A DNA stretch of 64,000 nt from positions 682,001-746,000 of the forward strand of contig JBJLIX010000001.1 of NCBI GenBank assembly GCA_045563675.1, written 5' to 3'. The notes beneath the pieces were generated by a model. The model was given only the letters and a program-made list of their open reading frames with translations. It was not told the origin of the DNA and did no database searches. The position numbers and the translations under genes were made by a program. This DNA comes from AEGEAN-183 sp045563675. GTDB lineage: Bacteria > Pseudomonadota > Gammaproteobacteria > Magnimaribacterales > Magnimaribacteraceae. Of the stretch, positions 8,057 to 16,988 are shown piece after piece (within the stretch, counting starts at the first letter, position 1; each line of letters starts with the position of its first letter).

Positions 8057-10298
8057 GGAAAATGAAACATTACCTTTAAGTAAATTCACAGAACAGGCAT
8101 ATTTGGATTATTCAATGTATGTCATCCTTGATAGGGCTTTACCAAATATTTCTGATGGTTTAAAGCCTGTTCAGCGAAGAATAATTTATGCTATGTCTGA
8201 GCTTGGACTAAATTCAGGAGCTAAGTACAAGAAGAGTGTCAGAACTTCAGGAGATGTAGTTGGTAAATTTCACCCACATGGAGACGCAGCTGTATACGAA
8301 GCAATGGTTCTTTTATCACAGTCTTTTTCGCTTAGGTATCCTTTAATAGATGGACAAGGAAACTGGGGAACTGTTGATGATCCTAAATCATTTGGTGCCC
8401 AAAGGTACACCGAATGTAGATTAGATAATTATGCTCAGGTTTTATTACAAGAGCTTGGACAAGGAACTGTTGATTGGCAATCTAATTTCGATGGTACTTT
8501 ATTAGAGCCTGCAGTGCTCCCCTCTAGGTTACCAAATGTATTATTAAATGGAGCTAGCGGTATTGCTGTTGGTATGGCAACTGACATTCCACCCCATAAT
8601 CTAAACGAAACTGTTAAAGCTTGTATAAAGCTACTTAACGAACCTAAAACATCACTAGAAGAGCTCTTCAAAATATTACCAGGACCAGATTATCCAACCG
8701 AAGCTGAAATAGTTACTCCTCAAGAAGAGCTGCTAGAGATATATAAGACTGGCAGGGGTTCAATAAAGATGAGATCAACTTTTGAAGTAGTTGAAGGTGA
8801 AATAGTAGTTACAGCTCTACCTCATCAAACCCCAAGTACTAAGGTTCTTGAGCAAATAGCTTCACAGATGGAAGCAAAAAAACTTCCGATGATTGTAGAT
8901 CTTAGAGATGAAGGTGATGAGGAGAATCCTACAAGGTTAGTCTTAGTTCCTAAGTCAAATCGTGTAGATAAAGAGGCAGTTATGAATCATTTATTTGCTA
9001 CTACAGATTTAGAAAAGAATTTTAGAGTCAATATGAACATGATTGGCTTAAACGGAAAACCACAAGTCTTAGACTTAAGAAGCATTTTAAAGCAATGGCT
9101 AAAGTATAGAACTGACACTATTACTAGAAGGTTACAACATAGGCTTGATTGGGTAATGGATAGAATTCATATCCTTGAAGGATTAATGGTAGTTTATCTA
9201 AATATTGAAGAAGTGATAAAAATTATAAGAACAGAAGATGATCCTAAAAAAGTTCTTCAAAAGAAATTCAAACTTAGTTCTATACAGGTAGATTCAATTC
9301 TAGAGATAAGATTAAGGCAGCTAGCCAAGCTAGAAGAAGAGAAGATTAAAGCAGAACAAAAGGATCTTGAATCTGAAAGAGGAGAACTAGAAAAAATACT
9401 TAATTCTAAATCTCGATTAAAGACTCTAGTTAAGAAAGAATTAACCGAAGATGTTGAGAAATATGGTGATTCTAGAAAGAGCCCATTAGTGCAGAGAGAA
9501 GAAGCATCAGCTTTCGACGAAACAGAGCTCATTTCTTCTGACCCAGTTACAGTAATACTCTCTCAGAGAGGCTGGGTTAAAGTTGCTAAAGGTCATGATG
9601 TAGATCCTGTAAGTATGAATTATAAAGAAGGAGATAGTTTCTTATCTTCTGCAAAGGGAAGAAATAATATAAATGCAGTTTTTTTAGGTTCTAAAGGAAA
9701 AGCCTTTACCCTTCCTTGTCATAACTTGCCTTCAGCTAGGGGACAGGGGGAGCCTTTAAGCGGAAGGCTTAATGTAGAATCAGGTGAAACATTTTCAGGA
9801 GTAATATCAGGGAAGGAAGAAACTAAAGTCGTTCTAGTTTCAGATGCTGGTTATGGTTTTATATCAAATATATCTGATCTGCAGACTAAGAATAAGTCTG
9901 GAAAGAATGCTCTAAAAGTGCCTGAGAATGGAAAAGCTCTTCCCCCTCAAATTATTTTAAATGATGATGATTTAATTGCTGCGATTACTAATGAAGGTAG
10001 GATGCTAGTATTCCCAGTAACTGAATTACCTGAATTATCTAAAGGAAAAGGTAATAAACTTATTAATATCCCAAAAAAGAGGTATCAAGCAGGAGAGGAG
10101 TGCTTAAAAGCTGTGGCCGTATTAGGAAAAGGTAGAGAGCTAAAGCTAAATAGCGGTAAACGCCATTTTACAATAAAAGAAAAAGATATTAATAATTTTT
10201 CTGGTAATAGAGGTTTGAGAGGAAACCTATTACCCAAAGGGTTTAGATCTGTTGATTCCGTTGAGGTTATTGAGAAATCGACTAACAAAAACGAATAA
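8049..10298 (+). CDS. parC: DNA topoisomerase IV subunit A
   Basis: ParC is the DNA-cleaving subunit that pairs with ParE. It is 749 residues, close to the E. coli length. The catalytic tyrosine is Tyr120 in AQRYTECRL. The helix-turn-helix region carries VGKFHPHGDA. At the position equivalent to E. coli Ser80, a quinolone-resistance hotspot, this protein has Ala80, while Glu84 is kept. The C-terminal third is a degenerate beta-propeller, as in other ParC proteins, without a clear GyrA box. The start overlaps the end of parE by eight bases. A thioesterase gene follows after about 20 bases. Confidence 0.96.
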   Translation: MVKENETLPLSKFTEQAYLDYSMYVILDRALPNISDGLKPVQRRIIYAMSELGLNSGAKYKKSVRTSGDVVGKFHPHGDAAVYEAMVLLSQSFSLRYPLIDGQGNWGTVDDPKSFGAQRYTECRLDNYAQVLLQELGQGTVDWQSNFDGTLLEPAVLPSRLPNVLLNGASGIAVGMATDIPPHNLNETVKACIKLLNEPKTSLEELFKILPGPDYPTEAEIVTPQEELLEIYKTGRGSIKMRSTFEVVEGEIVVTALPHQTPSTKVLEQIASQMEAKKLPMIVDLRDEGDEENPTRLVLVPKSNRVDKEAVMNHLFATTDLEKNFRVNMNMIGLNGKPQVLDLRSILKQWLKYRTDTITRRLQHRLDWVMDRIHILEGLMVVYLNIEEVIKIIRTEDDPKKVLQKKFKLSSIQVDSILEIRLRQLAKLEEEKIKAEQKDLESERGELEKILNSKSRLKTLVKKELTEDVEKYGDSRKSPLVQREEASAFDETELISSDPVTVILSQRGWVKVAKGHDVDPVSMNYKEGDSFLSSAKGRNNINAVFLGSKGKAFTLPCHNLPSARGQGEPLSGRLNVESGETFSGVISGKEETKVVLVSDAGYGFISNISDLQTKNKSGKNALKVPENGKALPPQIILNDDDLIAAITNEGRMLVFPVTELPELSKGKGNKLINIPKKRYQAGEECLKAVAVLGKGRELKLNSGKRHFTIKEKDINNFSGNRGLRGNLLPKGFRSVDSVEVIEKSTNKNE

Positions 10299-10317
10299 AA
10301 ATAGAAAGGAAAGAACT

Positions 10318-10788
10318 ATGAGAGATAAATTTCCATATTTTGGTCAAGAAATTACTGTAACTAAGAGCATGTGTGATCAAAATGGCCATATGAATGTAAG
10401 GTATTATTCACATATTTTCGATGATGCTTCTAGTGAGTTATATAGTGATATGGGTTTTACTTCTGATTATTTAATTCAAGGCTACTCAGTTTTTACTCTA
10501 GAAATGAATATTAAGTACCTAGGAGAGCTCAGAGAAGGAGAAAAGGCTTCTACTTTTTTTAGAATAGTTAATGTAAATCCTAAGCTTATTCATTTGGGGG
10601 GTGTGCTCATAACTGAAGATGGAGAACTCTCTTGTGTAAATGAGCAAATATTGGCTCACGTAGATATGAATGCTAGAAAAACTTCAGACATGCCAGTTGC
10701 TATGCAAAAAAATTTATATGAGATCTATGAAAATCATAAAGAAACTGGCGATCTTGGATTTGACCTCAGGTTAGGTATAAAGAAGTAA
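10318..10788 (+). CDS. Hot-dog fold acyl-CoA thioesterase-like protein
   Basis: A 156-residue single hot-dog domain of the 4HBT type. The characteristic start is QNGHMNVRYYSHIFDDA (about residues 21-37), where the Asn-Gly-His-Met-Asn piece is typical of 4-hydroxybenzoyl-CoA-thioesterase-like enzymes that hydrolyse acyl-CoA. I chose ATG 10318 because GAAAGG lies just upstream and an earlier in-frame ATG at 10252 would run deep into parC. It resembles the thioesterases fused or adjacent to carnitine dehydrogenases, but the substrate cannot be told from sequence. It probably shares the parE-parC transcript. Confidence 0.8.
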   Translation: MRDKFPYFGQEITVTKSMCDQNGHMNVRYYSHIFDDASSELYSDMGFTSDYLIQGYSVFTLEMNIKYLGELREGEKASTFFRIVNVNPKLIHLGGVLITEDGELSCVNEQILAHVDMNARKTSDMPVAMQKNLYEIYENHKETGDLGFDLRLGIKK

Positions 10789-10791
10789 TTC

Positions 10792-11760
10792 TTAAATATT
10801 GGAAAGTTTTCTTTGGATTTCTTCAGTAAGCATTGGAACCACCTCTAGAGATTCAATATTTTCCTTTAATTGCTCTACTTTAGAAGCACCCAATATAACA
10901 GTTGAAACATTAGTATTTAATAAACACCAAGCTATTGCTAGTTTAGATAGGCTAACTCCAAGTTCCTCTGCTATAGGCATTATTTTTTTTACTTTTTCCA
11001 TCCTTGCCTGTCCTCTATCAGACTCTATCATATATTTTTTTAACCATTCATAACCCTTAAGACTAGCCCTGGAACCTTCAGGAATCCCTTCTAAATATTT
11101 TCCTGTTAAAGCCCCAGAAGCAAGGGGAGACCAAATAGTAGTGCCCATTTGATAGCGTCTAAAAATTGGATCATATTCAACCTCAAATCTTCTTCTATCT
11201 AAAAGATTATATTGAGGTTGTTCCATAGTGGGTGGAGTTAAGTGATTTTTTTCAGCAAATTCATAAGCTTCAGTAATCTCCTCAGCAGTCCATTCTGATG
11301 TTCCCCAGTACAATACCTTGCCCTGAGTTATAAGATTATGCATTGCCCAAACAGTCTCTCCTATTGGTGTCTCTGGGTCTGCTCGATGACAAAAATATAG
11401 ATCTAAATAATCGACCTGAAGCCTTTTCATGGCTTGATGGCATGCTTCAGTTATATGCTTTTTGCTTAAGCCTAATTGTGTGGGTTTGGGGTTAGGCGAA
11501 GAGCTAAAAAAAACTTTTGAAGAAATACAGTAGCTATCTCTCGGTTCATTGATATTCTTAAGAGCCTGTCCCATAACTTCTTCAGATTTTCCGCGATCAT
11601 AACCTTCGGCATTATCAAAAAAGTTTATTCCTGAATCGAAGCATATCTTAAACATTTCTTCTGCTAAATTTGTATCTACCTGAGTATTGAAGGTTACCCA
11701 AGATCCGAAGGAAAGCTCAGAAACTTTCAACCCGGATTTACCTAATGTTCTATATTCCAT
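10792..11760 (-). CDS. Aldo/keto reductase, Kv-beta/YghZ-like
   Basis: A cytoplasmic NADPH-dependent aldo/keto reductase of 322 residues. It begins MEYRTLGKSGLKVSELSFGSW and contains NFFDNAEGYDRGKSEE, where Asp and Tyr of the catalytic tetrad lie, then SSKVFF with the Lys. The YWGTSEW and QPQYNLLDRR stretches are typical of the group related to potassium-channel beta subunits. The C-terminal cofactor motif is VILGASKVEQLKEN. A reverse-strand TATAAT (11772-11767) is placed so that the transcript would begin at the A of the ATG, a leaderless arrangement. The natural substrate is unknown. Confidence 0.9.
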   Translation of the reverse strand: MEYRTLGKSGLKVSELSFGSWVTFNTQVDTNLAEEMFKICFDSGINFFDNAEGYDRGKSEEVMGQALKNINEPRDSYCISSKVFFSSSPNPKPTQLGLSKKHITEACHQAMKRLQVDYLDLYFCHRADPETPIGETVWAMHNLITQGKVLYWGTSEWTAEEITEAYEFAEKNHLTPPTMEQPQYNLLDRRRFEVEYDPIFRRYQMGTTIWSPLASGALTGKYLEGIPEGSRASLKGYEWLKKYMIESDRGQARMEKVKKIMPIAEELGVSLSKLAIAWCLLNTNVSTVILGASKVEQLKENIESLEVVPMLTEEIQRKLSNI

Positions 11761-11766
11761 AATTTC

Positions 11767-11774
11767 ATTATAAT
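11767..11774. promoter_or_regulatory. Symmetric ATTATAAT, possible bidirectional -10 element
   Basis: The eight bases ATTATAAT contain TATAAT on each strand. Leftward, the predicted start coincides with the ATG of the aldo/keto reductase at 11760. Rightward, the predicted start near 11781 gives a leader of about 34 bases for the gene at 11815. No strong -35 element is seen for either. Confidence 0.45.
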
Positions 11775-11814
11775 AAAGGAAATTCGATGATAAGTAGTAA
11801 AAAAGACTGTTAAT

Positions 11815-12879
11815 ATGAAAAAATTCCTAATTTACTTAGTTGCTTCAGTAGCTATTATTTCAATAGCACTAATGGTTGGGATAAGGAATCCTTCAGTTCA
11901 GGACAGAATCATGGTTTCTGTTGTTGCTGGATTAGTAAATGTTTCTAATAATCTTCCTGAAGAAGATGCATTGACCGCAGCAGTTTGCGGCTCCAGGTCC
12001 CCAATACCCAGTCCAGGTAGGGCACAAACCTGTGTCATGGTAAAGGCAGGCGAAAATATCTATATTGTTGATATTGGAGATGGTAGTGCTTCTAATCTCA
12101 GAAGTTGGGGCATACCTTTTAAAAGAATTAAATCTGTCCTTCTAACTCATCTTCATTCAGATCATATTTCTGATCTAGCTGATTTGCACCTCGCCACTTG
12201 GATTAACCAGGGAAGGAAAGGAAAATTGGATGTTTATGGACCTGAAGGGGTTGGGCTTGTTACAAAAGGTTTTGAAACAGCTTACGAACCGGATTACTTC
12301 TTTAGGAATGCGCACCATGGTGATCTAATTGCTCCATTAGATGTAGCAGGATTTAATCCTAATACCGTAGATCTAGATCAGCCCAAGATTATCAACGAGG
12401 ATGGTCTAATAGTAACTGCATTTGAAGTAGTGCATGATCCTGTTGAACCAGCTCTTGGTTATCGTTTTGATTATAAGGGAAGGAGTTTGGTTATTAGCGG
12501 CGATACTATTTATAGCGAAAATTTAATTGAAAACTCCATAGATGTAGATGTACTTATACATGAAGCACAAGCTAATCATATGATCAGTCTTGTTAGGGAC
12601 TTTAATTTACAAACAGGAGCTAAATTAAATGCAAAACTTATGGAAGATATAACCACTTACCATACAACCCCTGTAGAAGCGGCAGAAATTGCAAACTTAG
12701 CAAAAGTAAAACATCTTATCTTTTACCATTTGACGCCTGCCCCCAGAAACCGCACAACTGAAACTATATTCTTAAGAGGTGTAAAAGAGGTTAGAGAAGA
12801 ATGGACCCTTTCAAATGATGGAACGATGGTAGTTTTACCTGTTGGAAATGAGGAAATAATTATTTCTGAAATTAAATAG
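11815..12879 (+). CDS. Metallo-beta-lactamase-fold hydrolase, membrane-anchored or exported
   Basis: A 354-residue MBL-fold protein. A hydrophobic N-terminus (about residues 4-22) suggests export or a membrane anchor, so the active domain is probably periplasmic. The zinc motif is THLHSDH (residues 111-117). Later metal-site pieces are SGDT near residue 228, IHEAQ, and TYHTTPVEAAEIA followed by HLIFYH. The pattern CGSRSPIPSPGRAQTC after the anchor is typical of the RNase Z-like/arylsulfatase AtsA branch rather than of true beta-lactamases. Substrate unknown. It is divergent from the aldo/keto reductase. Confidence 0.85.
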   Translation: MKKFLIYLVASVAIISIALMVGIRNPSVQDRIMVSVVAGLVNVSNNLPEEDALTAAVCGSRSPIPSPGRAQTCVMVKAGENIYIVDIGDGSASNLRSWGIPFKRIKSVLLTHLHSDHISDLADLHLATWINQGRKGKLDVYGPEGVGLVTKGFETAYEPDYFFRNAHHGDLIAPLDVAGFNPNTVDLDQPKIINEDGLIVTAFEVVHDPVEPALGYRFDYKGRSLVISGDTIYSENLIENSIDVDVLIHEAQANHMISLVRDFNLQTGAKLNAKLMEDITTYHTTPVEAAEIANLAKVKHLIFYHLTPAPRNRTTETIFLRGVKEVREEWTLSNDGTMVVLPVGNEEIIISEIK

Positions 12880-12881
12880 TT

Positions 12882-14090
12882 TCAAAACTTTTCTAGAGCC
12901 TTATCAAGTTTGAACAATCCTTCTTGAATATCTGATTCAGAGATATTTAGAGCTGGTGCCATTCTTAATGTAGAAGTTCCTGCAGAAACTGCAATCAGTC
13001 CTTCTCGATAGCACAGGTCTAGAAGAGAATTTACTTTATCTTGTTTACTCAAATCACAACCAAACCAAAGTCCTTCAGATCTAATTTGACTGAAAGCTTG
13101 GTGTTTATTTGAGACTTCTACCAGCCCATTTCTAAGTATCTTTTCCTTTTGCTTAACTTTATCAAGGAAATTAACCTGCTTAACTAAATCTAAGACTTTA
13201 GCAGAAACAGCACAAGCCAAAGGATTGCCTCCAAAAGTACTACCATGACTTCCTAAGGTTAAAGATTCAGCAAATTTATCTTTTGTTAAAGTAGCGCCTA
13301 TAGGTATTCCACTGCCAAGACCTTTTGCGCTTGTTAAAATATCAGGTTCTACCTCATATTTCATATATGAAAATAGTTCTCCAGTTCTTCCAACTCCACT
13401 CTGTACCTCATCAAATATTAAAAGTATTTCATTTTCATCACAGATTTCTCTTAGTGAAATTAAGAAGTCCTTATCTGCTGCATACACACCCGCTTCTCCT
13501 TGGATTGGTTCTATGATGATGGCAGCAGTTTTAGTTGAAATACATTCCCTTACAGAATTAATTTTATTAAATTCAGCTCTTTTAATTGAATTATCTAATG
13601 GCCCAAAACCTTCCTTATGCAGTTTTGAACTTCCTAGAGAGATATTTAATAGAGATCTTCCGTGAAAGGCATTTTTGAAGGCAATTATTTCCGTTTTATC
13701 TTTACCTTTTGAGTGCTGATACTTTCTAGCTAGTTTTATTGCGGTTTCATTTGCCTCTGATCCTGAATTGCTAAAAAAGACCTTTTCAGCAAAAGTTAAT
13801 TCAACAAGTGATTTTGCTAAAGCAATTGAAGGTTCAGATGCTAAGTAATTGCTATGATGCCAAATTTGTTTTGCTTGTCCTTCTAAAGCTTTAAGAAGCT
13901 CGGGGTGAGAATGACCTAAGCTGTTAACTGCTATACCCCCACCAAAATCTATATATTTTTTATCATTAACATCCCATACTGAAGATCCTAAAGCTCTTTT
14001 AACTACAAAATTAGCGGGCGCATAGTTAGGTGTCATTACTTGACGATAATGATCTAACAGCGAATCGTTTAAATTTTTTTTGTCATTCAT
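12882..14090 (-). CDS. argD: Acetylornithine / succinyl-DAP aminotransferase
   Basis: A class III PLP-dependent aminotransferase that makes N-acetylornithine in arginine synthesis and often doubles as the succinyldiaminopimelate aminotransferase of lysine synthesis. Family marks are the YIDFGGGIAVNSLGHSHP start, NSGSEANETAIKLARK, the FDEVQSGVGRTG motif, and the PLP lysine in TSAKGLGSGIPIGA. I placed the start at the ATG at 14090, preceded by AAGAAG. The longer frame from 14144 would overlap the divergent DUF2244 gene and adds a non-homologous extension. With the 14090 start the protein is 402 residues, the usual size. The exact substrate within class III is inferred. Confidence 0.87.
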   Translation of the reverse strand: MNDKKNLNDSLLDHYRQVMTPNYAPANFVVKRALGSSVWDVNDKKYIDFGGGIAVNSLGHSHPELLKALEGQAKQIWHHSNYLASEPSIALAKSLVELTFAEKVFFSNSGSEANETAIKLARKYQHSKGKDKTEIIAFKNAFHGRSLLNISLGSSKLHKEGFGPLDNSIKRAEFNKINSVRECISTKTAAIIIEPIQGEAGVYAADKDFLISLREICDENEILLIFDEVQSGVGRTGELFSYMKYEVEPDILTSAKGLGSGIPIGATLTKDKFAESLTLGSHGSTFGGNPLACAVSAKVLDLVKQVNFLDKVKQKEKILRNGLVEVSNKHQAFSQIRSEGLWFGCDLSKQDKVNSLLDLCYREGLIAVSAGTSTLRMAPALNISESDIQEGLFKLDKALEKF

Positions 14091-14135
14091 ACTTAACTTC
14101 TTTAGAAGGCGCGGTATTGTATGTAGTATTCGCTT

Positions 14136-14618
14136 ATGATCCAAATAGAATCTAACAAAAAAGAATCTCTTTTTAGAATAACCCTAACACCAAACAAGTC
14201 GTTATCTTGGAAATCAAATATATTATTTATATTAGCAATATCTGTGACTTGTGGAGCTATAGGTATAGCTTTTTATATAGCTGGAGCCTTTTTAATATTA
14301 CCTTTTGCAGGATTAGAAATCATCCTGGTAGGCACTTGTGTCTACTTGGTTGTAAAAAGGAGTTACAAGCAAGAGATCATTACTTTAACACCAGAAAAAC
14401 TAAAAATAGAAAAAGGAATTAGTAAACCCAATCAATTTTGGGAATATTTTAGAATATGGGCTTTTGTAGTCGTTGAAAAACCAAAACATCCTTGGTACCC
14501 GGCTCATATAGTAATTACATCAAAAGGAGAAAGGGTTCCAATAGGGGATTTTTTAACTGAAAAAGAAAAGCTAGATTTAGTAGATAAACTTAGAAACATT
14601 ATAGATACGCTGAAGTAG
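14136..14618 (+). CDS. DUF2244 family membrane protein
   Basis: A 160-residue inner-membrane protein of the uncharacterised DUF2244 type. After a short N-terminal strand region (FRITLTPNKSLSW) there are two adjacent hydrophobic helices (about residues 26-47 and 50-72) that form a hairpin. A cytoplasmic C-terminal domain follows, with the WEYFRIWAFVVVEKPKHPW stretch and PIGDFLTEKEK near the end. No function is established for the family, which is often found near cytochrome oxidase genes elsewhere but not here. It is divergent from argD with 45 bp between the starts. Confidence 0.8.
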   Translation: MIQIESNKKESLFRITLTPNKSLSWKSNILFILAISVTCGAIGIAFYIAGAFLILPFAGLEIILVGTCVYLVVKRSYKQEIITLTPEKLKIEKGISKPNQFWEYFRIWAFVVVEKPKHPWYPAHIVITSKGERVPIGDFLTEKEKLDLVDKLRNIIDTLK

Positions 14619-14620
14619 AT

Positions 14621-15784
14621 TTATTTTCTTTGATTAAACCTTCTGCCTACTAAGGAAGCGGCAATATTTATTTTTTGAATGTCTATAGTTCCTCCAGCAA
14701 TACCCCATCCCCAAGCATCTCTAAATCTTCTTTCCATTTGGTATTCTTTGTTATATCCATACCCGCCCATCAATTGGATAGCTGTACCTGTTACTTCTCT
14801 AGCCATTTCATTTGAAAAACATTTTCCCACACTAGATTCAAAAATACTTGGCAAGCCCTCGGCTGCATTATGAGCCGCTCTATGAATTAAAAGTCTACTG
14901 GCCTCTACCTTCATAGCCATTTCCGCTAATTTAAGTTGGACTGCTTGAAAATCAATAATAGGTTTTCCAAACTGTTCTCTTTCTTGAACATATTGAAGGA
15001 CTTGTTCTAATGCACCTGCAGCTTGACCCAAGCTCATTGTTGCATTTCCACATCTTTCTAAGTCAAATGCTTCCATTAATTTTTTAAATCCACCATCAGC
15101 TTCAACAACTATGTTTTCCTTTGGAACTTTAACATTATCAAAAAAGATATCTGCTGACGGCACTCCATTAAAGCCCATCAATTCTTCTTGTTTACCAAAA
15201 GATAATCCTTTGGCTTCTTTTTCTACATAAACCGCTCCAATTCCTTTAGCCCCTGGTTCATCAGACATTCTGCAGTAGACGACATAGCCTTTTGCATGAC
15301 CAGCACCCGAACACCACCTTTTCATTCCATTTAATATAAGTTCCCCATCTTTCTCTTCCACTTTTGTTGTCAGATCAGTTAACGCTGAACCTGCATTGGG
15401 TTCAGACATGCTTACAGCTACAAACAGATTTCCTTTACAAACTTCAGGAATAATTTTTTGTTTTAAATCTTCATTAGCAAAATGTTCTATTGCTTTAATG
15501 GGACCAACAGCACTCTCAAATATTGGCCAAGCTACTACTGAAGAGACTTTAGCAAATTCTTCTAGCACTAATAAAGCATCTATATTGGATAAGCCTAAAC
15601 CACCATATTTTTTATCTATATTTATTCCCAAGAAGCCCATCTCAGAATATCTTTCAAACCATTCATCAGATAGAAATTCCTTCTTATCCTCTAATTCTTT
15701 TGCTACAGAAGTCATTTCTTTTTGAGCAAACTCTCTAGCGACTCTTTGTAACTCTTCTTGTTCTGGTGTTAATGAAAAATCCAT
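14621..15784 (-). CDS. Acyl-CoA dehydrogenase
   Basis: A cytoplasmic FAD enzyme of 387 residues that introduces an alpha-beta double bond in an acyl-CoA. Visible marks are the N-terminal helical domain, SMSEPNAGSALTDL (residues 125-138, FAD contact), the KRWCSGAG stretch, and MGGYGYNKEYQMER near the end. The usual C-terminal YEGT glutamate is missing (the aligned stretch reads IAGGT). A glutamate is present at Glu243 in DLERC, the position used as catalytic base by isovaleryl-CoA dehydrogenase and long-chain enzymes. It lies ten bases after a CoA transferase gene and has a good AAAGGAG site. The substrate may be branched or long-chain, by inference. Confidence 0.93.
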   Translation of the reverse strand: MDFSLTPEQEELQRVAREFAQKEMTSVAKELEDKKEFLSDEWFERYSEMGFLGINIDKKYGGLGLSNIDALLVLEEFAKVSSVVAWPIFESAVGPIKAIEHFANEDLKQKIIPEVCKGNLFVAVSMSEPNAGSALTDLTTKVEEKDGELILNGMKRWCSGAGHAKGYVVYCRMSDEPGAKGIGAVYVEKEAKGLSFGKQEELMGFNGVPSADIFFDNVKVPKENIVVEADGGFKKLMEAFDLERCGNATMSLGQAAGALEQVLQYVQEREQFGKPIIDFQAVQLKLAEMAMKVEASRLLIHRAAHNAAEGLPSIFESSVGKCFSNEMAREVTGTAIQLMGGYGYNKEYQMERRFRDAWGWGIAGGTIDIQKINIAASLVGRRFNQRK

Positions 15785-15794
15785 GATTTCTCCT

Positions 15795-16988
15795 TTAAAT
15801 TATTCTTTTATCTCTAAGATTAGAAATTTCTTCATTAGAATATCCTATCTCTTTAAGTATTTGGTCGGTATGTTCTCCTAGCAGCGGGGCTCTAGTTTTA
15901 ATTTCTCCTGGATTCCCTGATAGCTCTAAAGGTGAAACAACAATAGGAACTGAATCTTTTGTTTTTGGATAGGAAACTTTTTGAAAAAGACCTCTTGCAG
16001 CTATATGAGGTTCATTAACCACTTGATTTGCTTTAAGTACTTCACCCACAGGAATCCTTGCTTTGTCTAGCTCTTCTATAGCCTCTTTACTAGTTCTCTC
16101 TGCACACCACTTTGACATTCTTTTACTTATTATTTCAGAATAATTACCTCTACTGAGATCATCACAAAATCTCTCATCTTCAAGCCATTCTTTCTCACCC
16201 ATCAAGTTTGCCCATCTTTCAAATAATGGCTGACCAACAGTAGCTATTAAAATCCAACCATCTTTTGTTTTGAAAGTATCCGATGGGGCCGCAGTTTGCG
16301 CTCTATTGAAAGTAGCTTCACGATTTACGTTCAATAATTCTTGTTCCATAACCAAGCCATTAGTCATTGTGAGAGCAGTGGCCAATAGAGATGTTTTAAC
16401 TCTTTGTCCTTTTCCGGTTTTTTCTCTCTCCATGAGCGCTAAACAGGTCCCATAAGCAGCTAAAGATGCGCTACAGAAATCTACATAAGGGGCATAGTTT
16501 TTAGTTGGCAATTCGGGGTCTCCTGACATATCCATAGAGCCAGACATTGCTTGTGCTACTCCATCAAATCCAACTCGATCAGCATAAGGGCCAGAAGTAC
16601 CAAATGCAGTATTGGAAGTAAGAATAATTTTTTTATTTATCTTTAAAAGGCTTTCGTAATCTAAACCCATGGCTATAAGAGTTTTTTCTGGAAGGTTAGC
16701 AATGACAACATCGGCAGTTTTTGTAAGTTTAGCTATTATTTCTTTTCCTTCAGTTTTCATAGGGTTTAAGGTAAGTCCTAATTTATTCCTATTCATCTGC
16801 AGAAACATTGAACCTGCTCCATCTTCTGCAACCGGTGTGGTAAACCTATCCTCACTGCCATCCACTCTCTCAATTCTTATAACTTCAGCTCCAAAATCAG
16901 ATAACAGGGCACCACAAAAAGGTCCAGCTATATATCTACCAAAGTCTAATACTCTATAGCCTTCTAGTATGGATTTTTGTTCAGACAT
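15795..16988 (-). CDS. Family III CoA-transferase (CaiB/BaiF type)
   Basis: A 397-residue type III CoA transferase, which moves CoA between carboxylic acids through an aspartyl-CoA thioester. It begins ILEGYRVLDFGRYIAGPFCG, contains RNKLGLTLNP, and has the catalytic aspartate Asp170 in NYAPYVDFCSA. Its start overlaps the upstream esterase gene by eight bases and its end is ten bases from the acyl-CoA dehydrogenase, so the three form one transcription unit. Together they suggest activation and first oxidation of an acid released by the esterase. The acid itself cannot be named from sequence. Confidence 0.93.
   Translation of the reverse strand: MSEQKSILEGYRVLDFGRYIAGPFCGALLSDFGAEVIRIERVDGSEDRFTTPVAEDGAGSMFLQMNRNKLGLTLNPMKTEGKEIIAKLTKTADVVIANLPEKTLIAMGLDYESLLKINKKIILTSNTAFGTSGPYADRVGFDGVAQAMSGSMDMSGDPELPTKNYAPYVDFCSASLAAYGTCLALMEREKTGKGQRVKTSLLATALTMTNGLVMEQELLNVNREATFNRAQTAAPSDTFKTKDGWILIATVGQPLFERWANLMGEKEWLEDERFCDDLSRGNYSEIISKRMSKWCAERTSKEAIEELDKARIPVGEVLKANQVVNEPHIAARGLFQKVSYPKTKDSVPIVVSPLELSGNPGEIKTRAPLLGEHTDQILKEIGYSNEEISNLRDKRII

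Noticed and set aside
15396..15725. Forward frame of 109 codons inside the acyl-CoA dehydrogenase
   Set aside because: Antisense to a conserved domain, with no start signal and no recognisable protein features.
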